Positions 16,491 to 24,724 of a stretch of 64,000 bases of DNA are shown here, piece after piece. A program made the translations under genes and the position numbers. Positions within the stretch are counted from its first letter, which is position 1; each line of letters begins with the position of its first letter. The stretch is from assembly GCA_963751615.1 (NCBI GenBank), contig CAVVVG010000005.1, positions 124,001 to 188,000 on the forward strand. Direction: 5' to 3'. The stretch comes from Palsa-892 sp963751615 (GTDB lineage Bacteria > Pseudomonadota > Alphaproteobacteria > Rhizobiales > Xanthobacteraceae). Below the pieces are notes generated by a model. It was not told the origin of the DNA. It made no database searches and saw nothing but the letters and a program-made list of their open reading frames with translations.

Positions 16491-17699
16491 ATGGTGCGCA
16501 AGCGTACCCTGATTGTTGTCGGCGCCGGCATTGGCGGTCTCGTTGCCGCGACCACGCTATCCCGTGTGGGCTATCGTGTGGTCTTGATGGAGCGCGCAGC
16601 GAAACTCGAGGAGGTAGGCGCCGGGATTCAACTCACTCCCAATGCGACGCGCACCCTCAGGCAATTGGGCGTGCTCGAATCGCTTCGGCCCTATGCTGTC
16701 GAACCACGTGAACTGATCGTGGCCGACGGAGAGAGCGGCGCAGAAATCGTACGCGGAAATCTACGCCAAGCCACAGAACATTTTGGTTCACCATGGTGGC
16801 TGGTGTCGCGCGCGGATCTGCAACGCGCGCTAGCGGATGCCGCGGCCAATGCAATGGAAACCGAAATCGAAATCGGCACCGAACTCGTTGATTTTGCCGA
16901 GCACGCCCGCGGCGTGACCGTCGCCACACGCAAGCACGCCATTTTCGGCGAACATATTGGCGCCGCGCTCATTGGCGCCGATGGGTTGCGCTCGCGCGTC
17001 CGCGCCCGATTGCATGGCGACACGCCACCGCGCTTTCACCGGCTCGTTGCCTGGCGTGCGCTCATTCCGGCAAACGATTTGCCACCGCAATATTCGGAAC
17101 CAGACGTGCGGCTGTGGTTCGGCCGGATGGCGCATATCGTCCACTATCCGGTCTCGGGCGGCGAGCAGATCAATGTCGTCGCGATTTTCACCGACAATTG
17201 GCACGGCGAGGATGCAGCGAATGCAAGTATTTCAGCGATTCCAAAAGACTGCGATACGTGGACGGAGACCCCGCAGACCCTGCTCGCGGCGGCAAAAACA
17301 TTCCGTCGCTGGGCGCTCTGCGACCGGCCTCCGCTCCTGACCTGGGGCAAGGGACGCGTGAGTTTGCTGGGCGACGCCGCACACCCCATGCTACCGTTTC
17401 TTGCACAAGGCGCTGCGAGCGCAATCGAGGATGCAATTTCGCTATCTCGCTACCTGCGCAACGCCGACAACATACCGGCAAGATTGCGGTCATATGAAAA
17501 AGAACGCGCACAACGCACCGACCAATTGCAAGCTGCCGCGATCAGAACGGGTCGCGCCTACCATGCGCGCGGCTTCGCGCGGCTCGCTCGGAACTTCGTG
17601 TTGCATAGCCTGGGCGGCCGCAGGCTGATCGATAGTCATGGATGGATTTACCAGCACGAAGAAAAAATGCCGGCGGGTGTTACGATCGAGGCGATCTAA
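16491..17699 (+). CDS. FAD-dependent aromatic-ring monooxygenase (salicylate / 3-hydroxybenzoate hydroxylase type)
   Basis: A 402-residue class A flavoprotein monooxygenase. The N-terminus TLIVVGAGIGGLVAATTL binds the FAD adenine part, and LLGDAAHPMLPFLAQGAASAIEDA is the second FAD motif conserved in salicylate and hydroxybenzoate hydroxylases. It should use NAD(P)H and oxygen to hydroxylate an aromatic acid. The closest family name I would give is 3-hydroxybenzoate 6-monooxygenase-like, but the substrate is not proven. No other ring-cleavage gene lies beside it. Its stop overlaps the convergent csoR stop within CTAA at 17696-17699. Confidence 0.88.
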   Translation: MVRKRTLIVVGAGIGGLVAATTLSRVGYRVVLMERAAKLEEVGAGIQLTPNATRTLRQLGVLESLRPYAVEPRELIVADGESGAEIVRGNLRQATEHFGSPWWLVSRADLQRALADAAANAMETEIEIGTELVDFAEHARGVTVATRKHAIFGEHIGAALIGADGLRSRVRARLHGDTPPRFHRLVAWRALIPANDLPPQYSEPDVRLWFGRMAHIVHYPVSGGEQINVVAIFTDNWHGEDAANASISAIPKDCDTWTETPQTLLAAAKTFRRWALCDRPPLLTWGKGRVSLLGDAAHPMLPFLAQGAASAIEDAISLSRYLRNADNIPARLRSYEKERAQRTDQLQAAAIRTGRAYHARGFARLARNFVLHSLGGRRLIDSHGWIYQHEEKMPAGVTIEAI

Positions 17700-17977
17700 C
17701 GATCGGCTCGCCCAAGCACTTCCATCAGTTCGGTAACTTTCTTTCGTTGTTCGCCCTTGTTGCCGCTCGCTATCGCGTGCTCAACGCAATGGCCAACATG
17801 ATCGCGCAGGATTTCCTCCTCGACGCGCCGCAGAGCGGCGCGTACGGCGGAAAGTTGAGTCACTACATCGATACAGTAGCGGTCTTCTTCGACCATCCGC
17901 GAAAGGCCGCGCACCTGTCCCTCAATACGGCCTAACCGCTTCAAACATTCGGCCTTGGCATTTTTTTGCATGATCAT
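17696..17977 (-). CDS. csoR: Copper-sensing repressor, CsoR family
   Basis: A 93-residue all-helical repressor of the CsoR/RcnR family. Cys35, His60 and Cys64 reproduce the C-H-C copper(I) set of CsoR with exact spacings (+25 and +29), unlike RcnR or FrmR. It should release DNA when copper(I) binds. The gene is divergent from copA, with a GC-centred palindrome at 17978-18000 immediately upstream of its own ATG, so autoregulation and control of copA from one site are expected. The frame opens earlier at 18031, but that extension would run through the operator. A second ATG at 17971 is also possible. Confidence 0.93.
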   Translation of the reverse strand: MIMQKNAKAECLKRLGRIEGQVRGLSRMVEEDRYCIDVVTQLSAVRAALRRVEEEILRDHVGHCVEHAIASGNKGEQRKKVTELMEVLGRADR

Positions 17978-18000
17978 TATATACCCCCTAGGGGTATATA
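17978..18000. promoter_or_regulatory. CsoR operator between csoR and copA
   Basis: TATATACCCC (17978-17987) and GGGGTATATA (17991-18000) are exact reverse complements around a 3-base centre. A pseudo-palindrome with G/C tracts flanked by TA-rich arms is the known CsoR box type. It abuts the csoR start codon, overlaps that gene's likely ribosome binding site, and ends 17 bases before the copA ATG. Confidence 0.88.
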
Positions 18001-18017
18001 GCGCAAGGTCAGATCCG

Positions 18018-20330
18018 ATGCCCGCTTCCACACACGAACATACCTCCCATACGCGCGTCGCAAGCGATCCTGTTTGCGGAATGAAGGTCGATCCGCATAC
18101 GGCGAAACATCGCGCGGAACACGATGGTGATATGCATTATTTTTGTTCGGCAGGTTGCCGCAAGAAATTCATCGACGAACCTGAGAAATATCTCGGTAAG
18201 CGCAAGAAAGAGCTCGGGCCGGAAGGCACCGAATATACCTGTCCAATGCATCCCGAAATCCGCCAGATCGGCCCGGGCAGCTGCCCGATCTGCGGCATGG
18301 CTCTTGAGCCGGTAATGGCGATGGAGGATCAAGCTCCTAATCCTGAATTGATTGATATGCGCAGGCGCTTTTGGATCGGGCTTGCGCTTTCGCTTCCCGT
18401 CGTTGCGCTTGAGATGGGAAATCATTTGACAGGATCGCACTTCCTATCGCCGCAGACTTCGAACTGGGTACAGCTCGCTCTAACAACGCCCGTGGTGCTG
18501 TGGATAGGTTGGCCATTTTTCACCCGCGGATTTCAATCGCTGCTGACCCGCAACCTCAACATGTTCACGCTGATCGCGCTGGGAATCGGAGTGGCATGGC
18601 TGTACAGCATCATCGCGACCATCATCCCACATCTGTTTCCGCCGGCTTTTCGGGGACATGACGGTGCAGTCGCGGTTTACTTTGAATCCGCCGCCGTTAT
18701 CACCGTGTTGGTACTGATGGGGCAAGTACTGGAATTGCGTGCCCGCGAACGGACATCGGGCGCGATCCGCGCCTTGCTCGATCTTGCGCCAAAAACTGCG
18801 CTGCTCATTCGCGGCGATTCTATGGAAGAAGTTCCCCTTGATACTGTGCACGTGAACGATCTGCTCCGCGTACGACCTGGCGACAAAATTCCGGTTGATG
18901 GAAAAGTGATTGAAGGGCGGTCAAATGTTGACGAATCGATGGTGACGGGCGAACCCATACCGGTTCAAAAGCAGGCTGAAGCAACAGTCATCGCCGGCTC
19001 CATCAATACGAGTGGCACGTTCATCATGCGAGCCGAAAAAGTCGGCCACGACACCCTGCTTGCGCAGATCGTGCAGATGGTCGCAAACGCGCAGCGCTCC
19101 CGCGCACCTATTCAGCGCCTTGCCGACAGAGTATCGTCGTGGTTCGTGCCGTTAGTAATGCTCATAGCAATCCTGGCTTTCGTTGTATGGGCGGCGTTCG
19201 GCCCGGAGCCGCGCTTCGCTTACGGTCTCGTGGCCGCGGTGACTGTGTTGATCATCGCATGTCCCTGTGCGCTGGGACTCGCCACTCCGATGTCGATCAT
19301 GGTCGGCGTCGGACGCGGCGCGGAAGAAGGCGTTCTGATCAAGGACGCGGAAGCCCTAGAGCGTCTTGAAAACATCGACACACTCGTGATCGACAAAACC
19401 GGCACACTCACCGAGGGTAAACCGAGGGTCGGCGAAATCATCCCAATAAAAGACTTCAGCGAAAAAGGAATCCTAAAAGCTGCCGCAAGCCTCGAAAGCG
19501 TTAGCGAACATCCGCTTGCAAGCGCGATCGTTCTCGCCGCCAGAGATAGGGGTATTATGCTTGCACCTGTAGCTGATTTCGATGGTCACTCCGGCAAGGG
19601 CGTTACGGGAACGATCGAAACTCGAAAGGTCGCCGTCGGCAACACTGGATTTTTCGAAGAACTAGGCATCCCGACATCGCAGCTTGCGGTAAAGGCCGAA
19701 GAGTTTCGGCACACTGGCGCAACGGCACTTTTTGTCGCGATCGATGGACAGCTCGCAGGCGCAATTTCCATCTCCGATCCGATAAAACTATCGACCCCGG
19801 CTGCGATCAAAGCGTTGAGCGATGACGGCATTCGAATCATCATGCTGACCGGCGATCACAAAACCACTGCGCAGGCGATCGCGCGCAAACTCGGCCTGCG
19901 GGAAGTTGAAGCCGGAATTCTTCCTGGTCAGAAAGCCCGGATTGTGGAGAAGCTCCGGCAAGACGGCCGCACCGTTGCAATGGCGGGCGACGGTGTGAAC
20001 GACGCCCCTGCCTTGGCCGCAGCCGATATCGGTATCGCCATGGGCACGGGTACCGATGTCGCGATCGAAAGTGCCGGTGTGACGCTATTGAAAGGCGACC
20101 TCACTGGCATTGTGCGCGCGCGCAAGCTTTCAATCGCGACCATGCGCAACATTCGGCAGAACTTGTTCTTCGCCTTTGTGTACAATGCAATCGGCGTGCC
20201 GGTGGCGGGTGGCGCCCTGTATCCGCTGTTCGGAATTTTGCTCTCACCGATCGTCGGTGCGGCAGCAATGGCGCTTTCTTCGGTGAGCGTGATTGTCAAC
20301 GCGCTCAGGCTTCGCCTAACGAAGCTCTGA
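18018..20330 (+). CDS. copA: Copper-exporting P1B-type ATPase
   Basis: A 770-residue membrane ATPase that exports copper(I) from the cytoplasm. Instead of CxxC heavy-metal domains it has an N-terminal YHS/TRASH-like module (SDPVCGM with Cys20, YFCSAGC with Cys43 and Cys47). A heavy-metal-binding segment follows (YTCPMHPE, CPICGM, Cys75 to Cys92). The channel motif CPC is at 415-417, the phosphorylated Asp459 is in DKTGTLT, and the hinge motif GDGVNDAP is at about 657-664. The final helices contain YNAIGVPVAGG and MALSSVSVIVNALRL, typical of copper pumps. The start at 18018 has AAGG 9 bases upstream; the open frame to 17955 would cross the operator. It is controlled by the divergent csoR. Confidence 0.95.
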   Translation: MPASTHEHTSHTRVASDPVCGMKVDPHTAKHRAEHDGDMHYFCSAGCRKKFIDEPEKYLGKRKKELGPEGTEYTCPMHPEIRQIGPGSCPICGMALEPVMAMEDQAPNPELIDMRRRFWIGLALSLPVVALEMGNHLTGSHFLSPQTSNWVQLALTTPVVLWIGWPFFTRGFQSLLTRNLNMFTLIALGIGVAWLYSIIATIIPHLFPPAFRGHDGAVAVYFESAAVITVLVLMGQVLELRARERTSGAIRALLDLAPKTALLIRGDSMEEVPLDTVHVNDLLRVRPGDKIPVDGKVIEGRSNVDESMVTGEPIPVQKQAEATVIAGSINTSGTFIMRAEKVGHDTLLAQIVQMVANAQRSRAPIQRLADRVSSWFVPLVMLIAILAFVVWAAFGPEPRFAYGLVAAVTVLIIACPCALGLATPMSIMVGVGRGAEEGVLIKDAEALERLENIDTLVIDKTGTLTEGKPRVGEIIPIKDFSEKGILKAAASLESVSEHPLASAIVLAARDRGIMLAPVADFDGHSGKGVTGTIETRKVAVGNTGFFEELGIPTSQLAVKAEEFRHTGATALFVAIDGQLAGAISISDPIKLSTPAAIKALSDDGIRIIMLTGDHKTTAQAIARKLGLREVEAGILPGQKARIVEKLRQDGRTVAMAGDGVNDAPALAAADIGIAMGTGTDVAIESAGVTLLKGDLTGIVRARKLSIATMRNIRQNLFFAFVYNAIGVPVAGGALYPLFGILLSPIVGAAAMALSSVSVIVNALRLRLTKL

Positions 20331-20421
20331 GCTTGCGATTCAATCGATTCTGGAATACGGCGAGAGACTTCAGCATCATCTCGATGCTGATGTTATTGCT
20401 AACAACCTTGGAGTTCTAAAG

Positions 20422-20535
20422 ATGGCCCGCAAACGTAAGTCGTCGATGAAAGAGAAGCCCACAACGAAAAGGCGCACAGGTCAAAAGAGCACCCGCAAAT
20501 CACCGGCACGCCGCAAGGCGCGCCGCGGCCGCTAG
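20422..20535 (+). CDS. 37-residue lysine/arginine-rich protein
   Basis: A very small open frame: it begins MARKRKSSMKEKPTTK and ends ARRKARRGR, with more than 40% Lys plus Arg and no acidic residue except one Glu. GGAG at 20410-20413 lies 8 bases before the ATG, and a hairpin follows 25 bases after the stop, so a transcribed and translated unit is plausible. It starts 91 bases behind copA. The composition suggests binding to nucleic acid or ribosomes, like short histone-H1-like tails, but no family is recognised. Confidence 0.6.
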   Translation: MARKRKSSMKEKPTTKRRTGQKSTRKSPARRKARRGR

Positions 20536-20560
20536 TTCTCGTAAGTGCGAGTAATAAAAC

Positions 20561-20590
20561 GGCCCCGAAATTGGAATTAGTTTCGGGGTC
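20561..20590. terminator. Hairpin serving as a probable bidirectional terminator
   Basis: GGCCCCGAAA (20561-20570) pairs with TTTCGGGGTC (20581-20590), 10 bp with one G-U pair and a 10-base loop. On the plus strand ATTTG follows; on the minus strand GTTTTATTA follows, so it is better suited to end the minus-strand phosphate operon while also closing the small basic gene. Confidence 0.6.
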
Positions 20591-20783
20591 ATTTGAACGT
20601 CATAGGGCGTTTTTTGTCATTTAGTAAGGGCGCAGTTCGCGTCCGCGAATGAAACCAAAGTATACAGATATCACAAACAAGAGATCGCGATCAAAAATCG
20701 ATCTCGTCAACTCGACCTAGAAAATAGCAACACCGCCAAAGTGGAGCAGCGCAAGCAAAATATTTCTGGCGTAAAATTCCGGC

Positions 20784-20990
20784 TTAACCTAAATCGAGTT
20801 CGCCTTTGACCTCGTAATTCAGATTCACGCCGCCTATGGTCAGCACGACCTTGGCTGGAAGTTTTTCAGAGCCCTTGATCTTACCGCTTGCGATTCCTTC
20901 GCGAACCGCTTTTTCAATCTGCTGCTGCGAAGTCACGCCGACGGTCTTGAGGAACTTCCGCAGACTCATATTGAATTTTTCTTCGTTCAT
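20784..20990 (-). CDS. DUF6494-like small protein
   Basis: A 68-residue protein reading MNEEKFNMSLRKFLKTVGVTSQQQIEKAVREG and ending in a short beta-rich part (KVVLTIGGVNLNYEVKGE). I recall this pattern as DUF6494, a small alphaproteobacterial family of unknown function. The ATG at 20990 has GGAGG 5 bases upstream; an in-frame ATG at 21002 is the reading-frame limit but carries no such signal. It follows pit by 12 bases on the same strand, so it probably belongs to the phosphate transport transcript. A regulatory role is possible but not shown. Confidence 0.75.
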   Translation of the reverse strand: MNEEKFNMSLRKFLKTVGVTSQQQIEKAVREGIASGKIKGSEKLPAKVVLTIGGVNLNYEVKGELDLG

Positions 20991-21002
20991 GCCGTCCTCC
21001 AT

Positions 21003-22010
21003 TTAACCGAATAACCCTACCGCCCAATACGCGATCGCCGCAATCATAGCCGATGCCGGTATGGTGATGATCCACGCAACGACAATGTTGCCGGCAATAT
21101 TCCAACGAACAGCCGATACTTTGCGTGCGGCACCGACGCCGACGATCGCACCCGTTATCGTATGCGTGGTAGAAACGGGAATGCCAAAATAAGTCGCCAA
21201 GAACAACGTGATCGCCCCACCGGTCTCCGCGCAAAAGCCTTGAACCGGCGTCAGCCGCGTGATTTTCGATCCCATCGTCTTCACGATGCGCCAGCCGCCA
21301 AACAACGTACCGAGCCCCATCGCGGCCTGACAGGTAAGAACCACCCAGAACGGTACATGAAAGCCGCCTTCGAGTATGCCCTGCGAATAAAGCAGCACGG
21401 CAATGATACCCATGGTTTTCTGCGCGTCGTTGCCACCGTGGCCGAGAGAATAGAACGATGCCGAGATGAATTGTAGCAGGCGAAAAAGATTATCGACCGC
21501 GTAAGGTGTCCTGCGAACGAAAATCCACGAGACGATAAAGACGAAAATGATTGCAAGAATGAATCCGACCAGCGGCGAGAGGAAAATCGCGGCACCTGTT
21601 TTGATGACTCCCGGCCAGACCACCACGCTCAACCCTGCCTTCGCGCAACCCGCGCCGAGTAGTCCGCCGACCAGCGCGTGCGAGGACGATGACGGGATGC
21701 CCACTCCCCACGTTATCAGATTCCACGCAATCGCGCCCGTGAGCGCACCAAATACGACGCGCGCGTTTACGGCGCCAGCATCGATGATGCCGACGCCGAC
21801 CGTCTCCGCGACATGCACGCCGAAAAACAGAAAGGCAATAAAATTGAAAAACGCGGCCCAGGCGACCGCATATTGCGGCCGCAGGACGCGCGTCGAAACG
21901 ATGGTCGCAATCGAATTTGCAGCATCGTGCAATCCGTTCAGAAAATCGAATAAGAGCGCAACGACGATAAGGCTGACCAGCAGCGGCAGGCTAAGCGCGA
22001 TCGATTCCAT
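21003..22010 (-). CDS. pit: PiT-family inorganic phosphate transporter
   Basis: A 335-residue membrane transporter that imports phosphate, usually as a neutral metal-phosphate, with protons. Duplicated PiT signatures are clear: DFLNGLHDAANSIATIVSTRVL near the N-terminus and SLGHGGNDAQKTMGIIAVLL in the middle, each with the GxNDA-type core. About ten hydrophobic helices are visible. The DUF47 gene lies 17 bases upstream on the same strand, the standard pairing in which the PhoU-like protein regulates the low-affinity transporter. The DUF6494-like gene follows. Confidence 0.94.
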   Translation of the reverse strand: MESIALSLPLLVSLIVVALLFDFLNGLHDAANSIATIVSTRVLRPQYAVAWAAFFNFIAFLFFGVHVAETVGVGIIDAGAVNARVVFGALTGAIAWNLITWGVGIPSSSSHALVGGLLGAGCAKAGLSVVVWPGVIKTGAAIFLSPLVGFILAIIFVFIVSWIFVRRTPYAVDNLFRLLQFISASFYSLGHGGNDAQKTMGIIAVLLYSQGILEGGFHVPFWVVLTCQAAMGLGTLFGGWRIVKTMGSKITRLTPVQGFCAETGGAITLFLATYFGIPVSTTHTITGAIVGVGAARKVSAVRWNIAGNIVVAWIITIPASAMIAAIAYWAVGLFG

Positions 22011-22027
22011 CCTGCGTGGCCCCAGCC

Positions 22028-22672
22028 TTAGACGTGCTCGATCACGATACTCTGGATTTCGTTCGCCACGTCATCAAAGCGATCGACGACTTTTTCGAGA
22101 TGATCGTAAATCTCATGGCCGACAAAAAACGCGGCGGAATTTGAGGCCCCCTGGGCTTTAAACAATTCCTTCAAGCCAGCGTCGTGCAGATCGTCGGCAG
22201 CACCCTCGATCTTCCCGATTTTTTCAGTAATTGCGGAAAGTCGGGTTGCCTGCGTACTGATCGAACGGAGCAGCGGCACCGCTTCTTGCACGAGCCGCGC
22301 ACATTGCACGATATGATCGGCCATGTCCTTCATGTGTGGCGTAAAAGCGCGTACCTCGAACAGCATTATGCCCTTCGCGGTCTTTTGCATCTGGTCGATC
22401 GCATTATCCATACAGGTGATGAGATCTTTGATGTCACCACGGTCGAACGGCGTAATGAAGGTGCGGCGCACGGCCGTGAGAATCTCGCGCGTGATATTGT
22501 CGGCGTCCTGTTCGCGATCCATCACGGCCTGGAAATGTTCCGGCACGGCATCGCCGCCGTCGAGCAGTGCGCGCAGCGCCTCTCCACCGGCTACCAACAT
22601 ATTCGAGTGTTGAGTGAATAGCACGAAGAAGCGCTCTTCTTTCGGCATCAAATGTCTCAGCAGACCCAGCAT
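22028..22672 (-). CDS. DUF47 / PhoU-like phosphate transport accessory protein
   Basis: A 214-residue all-helical cytoplasmic protein of the DUF47 family (TIGR00153 type). Visible features are the N-terminal MLGLLRHLMPKEERFFVLFTQHSNMLVAGGEALRAL, the metal-binding-like EQDADNITREIL and the late FDDVANEIQSIVIEHV. Such proteins resemble PhoU and modulate the adjacent PiT transporter. It is the first gene of the minus-strand phosphate operon and is divergent from arfB. The start is the ATG at 22672; no other candidate is close. Confidence 0.92.
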   Translation of the reverse strand: MLGLLRHLMPKEERFFVLFTQHSNMLVAGGEALRALLDGGDAVPEHFQAVMDREQDADNITREILTAVRRTFITPFDRGDIKDLITCMDNAIDQMQKTAKGIMLFEVRAFTPHMKDMADHIVQCARLVQEAVPLLRSISTQATRLSAITEKIGKIEGAADDLHDAGLKELFKAQGASNSAAFFVGHEIYDHLEKVVDRFDDVANEIQSIVIEHV

Positions 22673-22799
22673 TTTGTCTCTCTTGGCGGACCCTATTTGG
22701 CCGTGAAGCTAGTGCGCGGCGGGCGTGGAGTCGAACCCCTAAGACATGCTGCCCCCAATCTGTTTTTGAGGTATTTCAAGGCTTTCACGGACAGAACTC

Positions 22800-23225
22800 A
22801 TGATTCGTATCACAGACCGCATTTCAATCGACGAACGCGAGCTGGAAGAAAGTTTCATCCGCTCCTCCGGCCCCGGCGGGCAGAACGTGAACAAGGTATC
22901 GAGCGCGGTGCAACTCCGCTTTGATGCGCGCCACTCGCCGTCGTTACCGAACGACGTGAGCATTCGCTTGCAGAGGCTGGCAGGCAAAAAGCTGACGCGC
23001 GAAGGCGTGATCGTAATCACAGCGGTCAACCACCGCAGCCAGGATCAGAACCGCGACGAGGCGCGCAAACGTCTATTCGCGTTGATCCGTGAAGCGACTG
23101 TCGCACCCGCAATCCGGCGCGCGACCAAACCCACCGGTGCGTCCAAGAAGCGTCGGTTGGACAGCAAGGCCCGCAGGTCGCACGTCAAGAGCTTGCGCAG
23201 TAAAAGGTCCACTTTCGATTTATGA
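22800..23225 (+). CDS. arfB: Alternative ribosome-rescue peptidyl-tRNA hydrolase ArfB (YaeJ)
   Basis: A 141-residue release-factor homologue with the catalytic GGQ motif in SSGPGGQNVNKV (residues 26-28) and no codon-recognition domain. The C-terminal tail (about 105-141) is rich in Lys and Arg, as needed to enter the empty mRNA channel of stalled ribosomes. It frees ribosomes stuck on mRNAs without stop codons, in parallel with tmRNA. The start is ATG at 22800. It is divergent from the phosphate operon and is followed by an alpha/beta hydrolase gene. Confidence 0.94.
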   Translation: MIRITDRISIDERELEESFIRSSGPGGQNVNKVSSAVQLRFDARHSPSLPNDVSIRLQRLAGKKLTREGVIVITAVNHRSQDQNRDEARKRLFALIREATVAPAIRRATKPTGASKKRRLDSKARRSHVKSLRSKRSTFDL

Positions 23226-23283
23226 AACCCTATGCTTCGGTCGGCAGTATTTGAATCGCAAAAAGAGCGAGTTGAATGAGCGC

Positions 23284-24234
23284 ATGAAGAAACTTGTATG
23301 GCTCATTGCCAGCGTTCTTGTTATGATAGTAGCGCTTGTCGCAGCGTTCATCGCGATTAATTGGGCGCCCGATCGTGTAGTCAGCGAATTGGCTAGCCGT
23401 TGGTCGCCTCCCCCATCGGTCTTCATTGACGTGACTGGAATGAAGGTACACGTCCGCGATGAAGGCGTTTACGACGATCCAAATCCCATTATTCTTTTGC
23501 ACGGCACCTCGGCAAGTCTGCATACTTGGGACGGCTGGACGCAAGCACTCAAGGCCAGGCGGCGCGTGATCCGGCTCGATCTGCCCGGCTTCGGCTTGAC
23601 CGGCCCATCGCCGGACGAAAACTACAGCATCGAGAATTACGTGCGCTTCATGCTGGCAATCCTCGACAAACTTGGCATCCAGCACTGCATCCTGGCGGGA
23701 AATTCGTTTGGCGGTTATGTCGCGTGGGCAACGGCGCTGGCACTGCCAAATCGGATCGATAAGCTGATTCTCGTGGATTCAGGAGGCTATCCGCTTTCCG
23801 CTTCTTCGCCACCCATTGGGTTTCGCCTCGCCCAGTTGCCAATACTGAATCGCCTGTTCGAATCAGTGTTGCCACGTCGCCTTGTGGAGTGGAGCGTCCG
23901 CTCAGTATATGGCAATCCCGACAAGGTGACTCCAGAGCTCGTCGATCGATATTATGAAATCACGTTGCGCACTGGGAATCGACGAGCATTGGCACAGCGC
24001 TTCGAGCAAGCGCGGCCGGGCAAGCTTTCTTCGCGCATTCCCGAACTGAAACTACCGACGCTCATTCTTTGGGGCGGACGTGATCGACTCGTTCCACCGG
24101 ATACTGGCGAGCGCTTTCATCATGATATTGCCGGCAGTCGCATTGTGATGTTCGACGAACTGGGCCACGTCCCGCATGAAGAAGATCCCGGGCAGACCGT
24201 GGTAGCGGTGCGAGAGTTTCTTGGTTTGGAATGA
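23284..24234 (+). CDS. Membrane-anchored alpha/beta hydrolase
   Basis: A 316-residue protein. An N-terminal hydrophobic anchor, KLVWLIASVLVMIVALVAAFIAI, is followed by a complete alpha/beta hydrolase domain. The oxyanion region is LLHGTSASLHTWDGW, the nucleophile is in GNSFGGYVAW, the acid in WGGRDRLVPP and the histidine in LGHVPHEEDP. It is probably periplasmic and membrane-bound. The substrate is unknown; epoxide hydrolase and meta-cleavage hydrolase relatives share these motifs. The frame is open back into arfB (23089), but the ATG at 23284 gives the natural membrane start. Confidence 0.88.
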   Translation: MKKLVWLIASVLVMIVALVAAFIAINWAPDRVVSELASRWSPPPSVFIDVTGMKVHVRDEGVYDDPNPIILLHGTSASLHTWDGWTQALKARRRVIRLDLPGFGLTGPSPDENYSIENYVRFMLAILDKLGIQHCILAGNSFGGYVAWATALALPNRIDKLILVDSGGYPLSASSPPIGFRLAQLPILNRLFESVLPRRLVEWSVRSVYGNPDKVTPELVDRYYEITLRTGNRRALAQRFEQARPGKLSSRIPELKLPTLILWGGRDRLVPPDTGERFHHDIAGSRIVMFDELGHVPHEEDPGQTVVAVREFLGLE

Positions 24235-24304
24235 TTGCGCTGGTTCAAGATGCCACATTTCAACATGTGGCGAATAATCTAATCCTGCGAACTCTTAAAC
24301 CTAT

Positions 24305-24393
24305 TGGTGCCGCCGGCAGGAGTTCGAACCTGCACGGGAGTTTCCCCCCGAGGGATTTTAAGTCCCATGCGTCTACCGTTCCGCCACGGCGGC
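24305..24393 (-). tRNA. tRNA-Leu (anticodon UAA), irregular T-loop
   Basis: On the minus strand a class II tRNA folds: acceptor GCCGCCG pairs with CGGCGGC, then A-CCA, which is encoded. The anticodon loop CTTAAAA gives UAA for leucine, and the long variable arm CGGGGG/CTCCCG is as expected for leucine. Two irregularities stand out. The T-loop between GCAGG and CCTGC is TTCGAACT, eight bases instead of the universal seven, and the first pair of the anticodon stem is T-T. Either a sequence error adds a base or the gene is impaired. Confidence 0.88.
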
Positions 24394-24724
24394 ACGCGGG
24401 CGGACGATAGGCGGGTGGACCCTGGATTCGCAAGCGCTTGCCAACATCCCTTCTCGACGCAGAAAACGGAGTTGGCATTCTTCCCGACTAGCACAAGGCT
24501 GACAATCAACGCGCGGTCTTGCTTTCTGCTCTTCATGATGTTGCCGACCTGCATGAACACAGCGCTCTCCGACTTTCATTCGAACAACCTGCGGCAAATT
24601 CTCAATTTAATTTTGTTACGCTCAGCCGAATACGCCGAAATAGCCATAAACAGACAACACGGAAGGGCTGCCTGAATTTGGTGTGCTCGGCTATGATCGA
24701 CCAACAGAAGTCCGAGGTGTTGAA
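24394..24724. other. 331-base gap between tRNA-Leu and the MetE-like gene
   Basis: I see no gene, known riboswitch motif or terminator here on either strand. The plus-strand part near 24712 (GAGG) is the ribosome binding site of the following gene. An AT-rich patch at 24591-24617 could hold its promoter, but no clear -35/-10 pair is evident. Confidence 0.4.

Noticed and set aside
22724..22740. tRNA-like T-arm upstream of arfB (minus strand GGTTCGACTCC-type sequence)
   Set aside because: Only three of five T-stem pairs form and no acceptor or anticodon arm can be drawn; it is not a tRNA or tmRNA that I can support.
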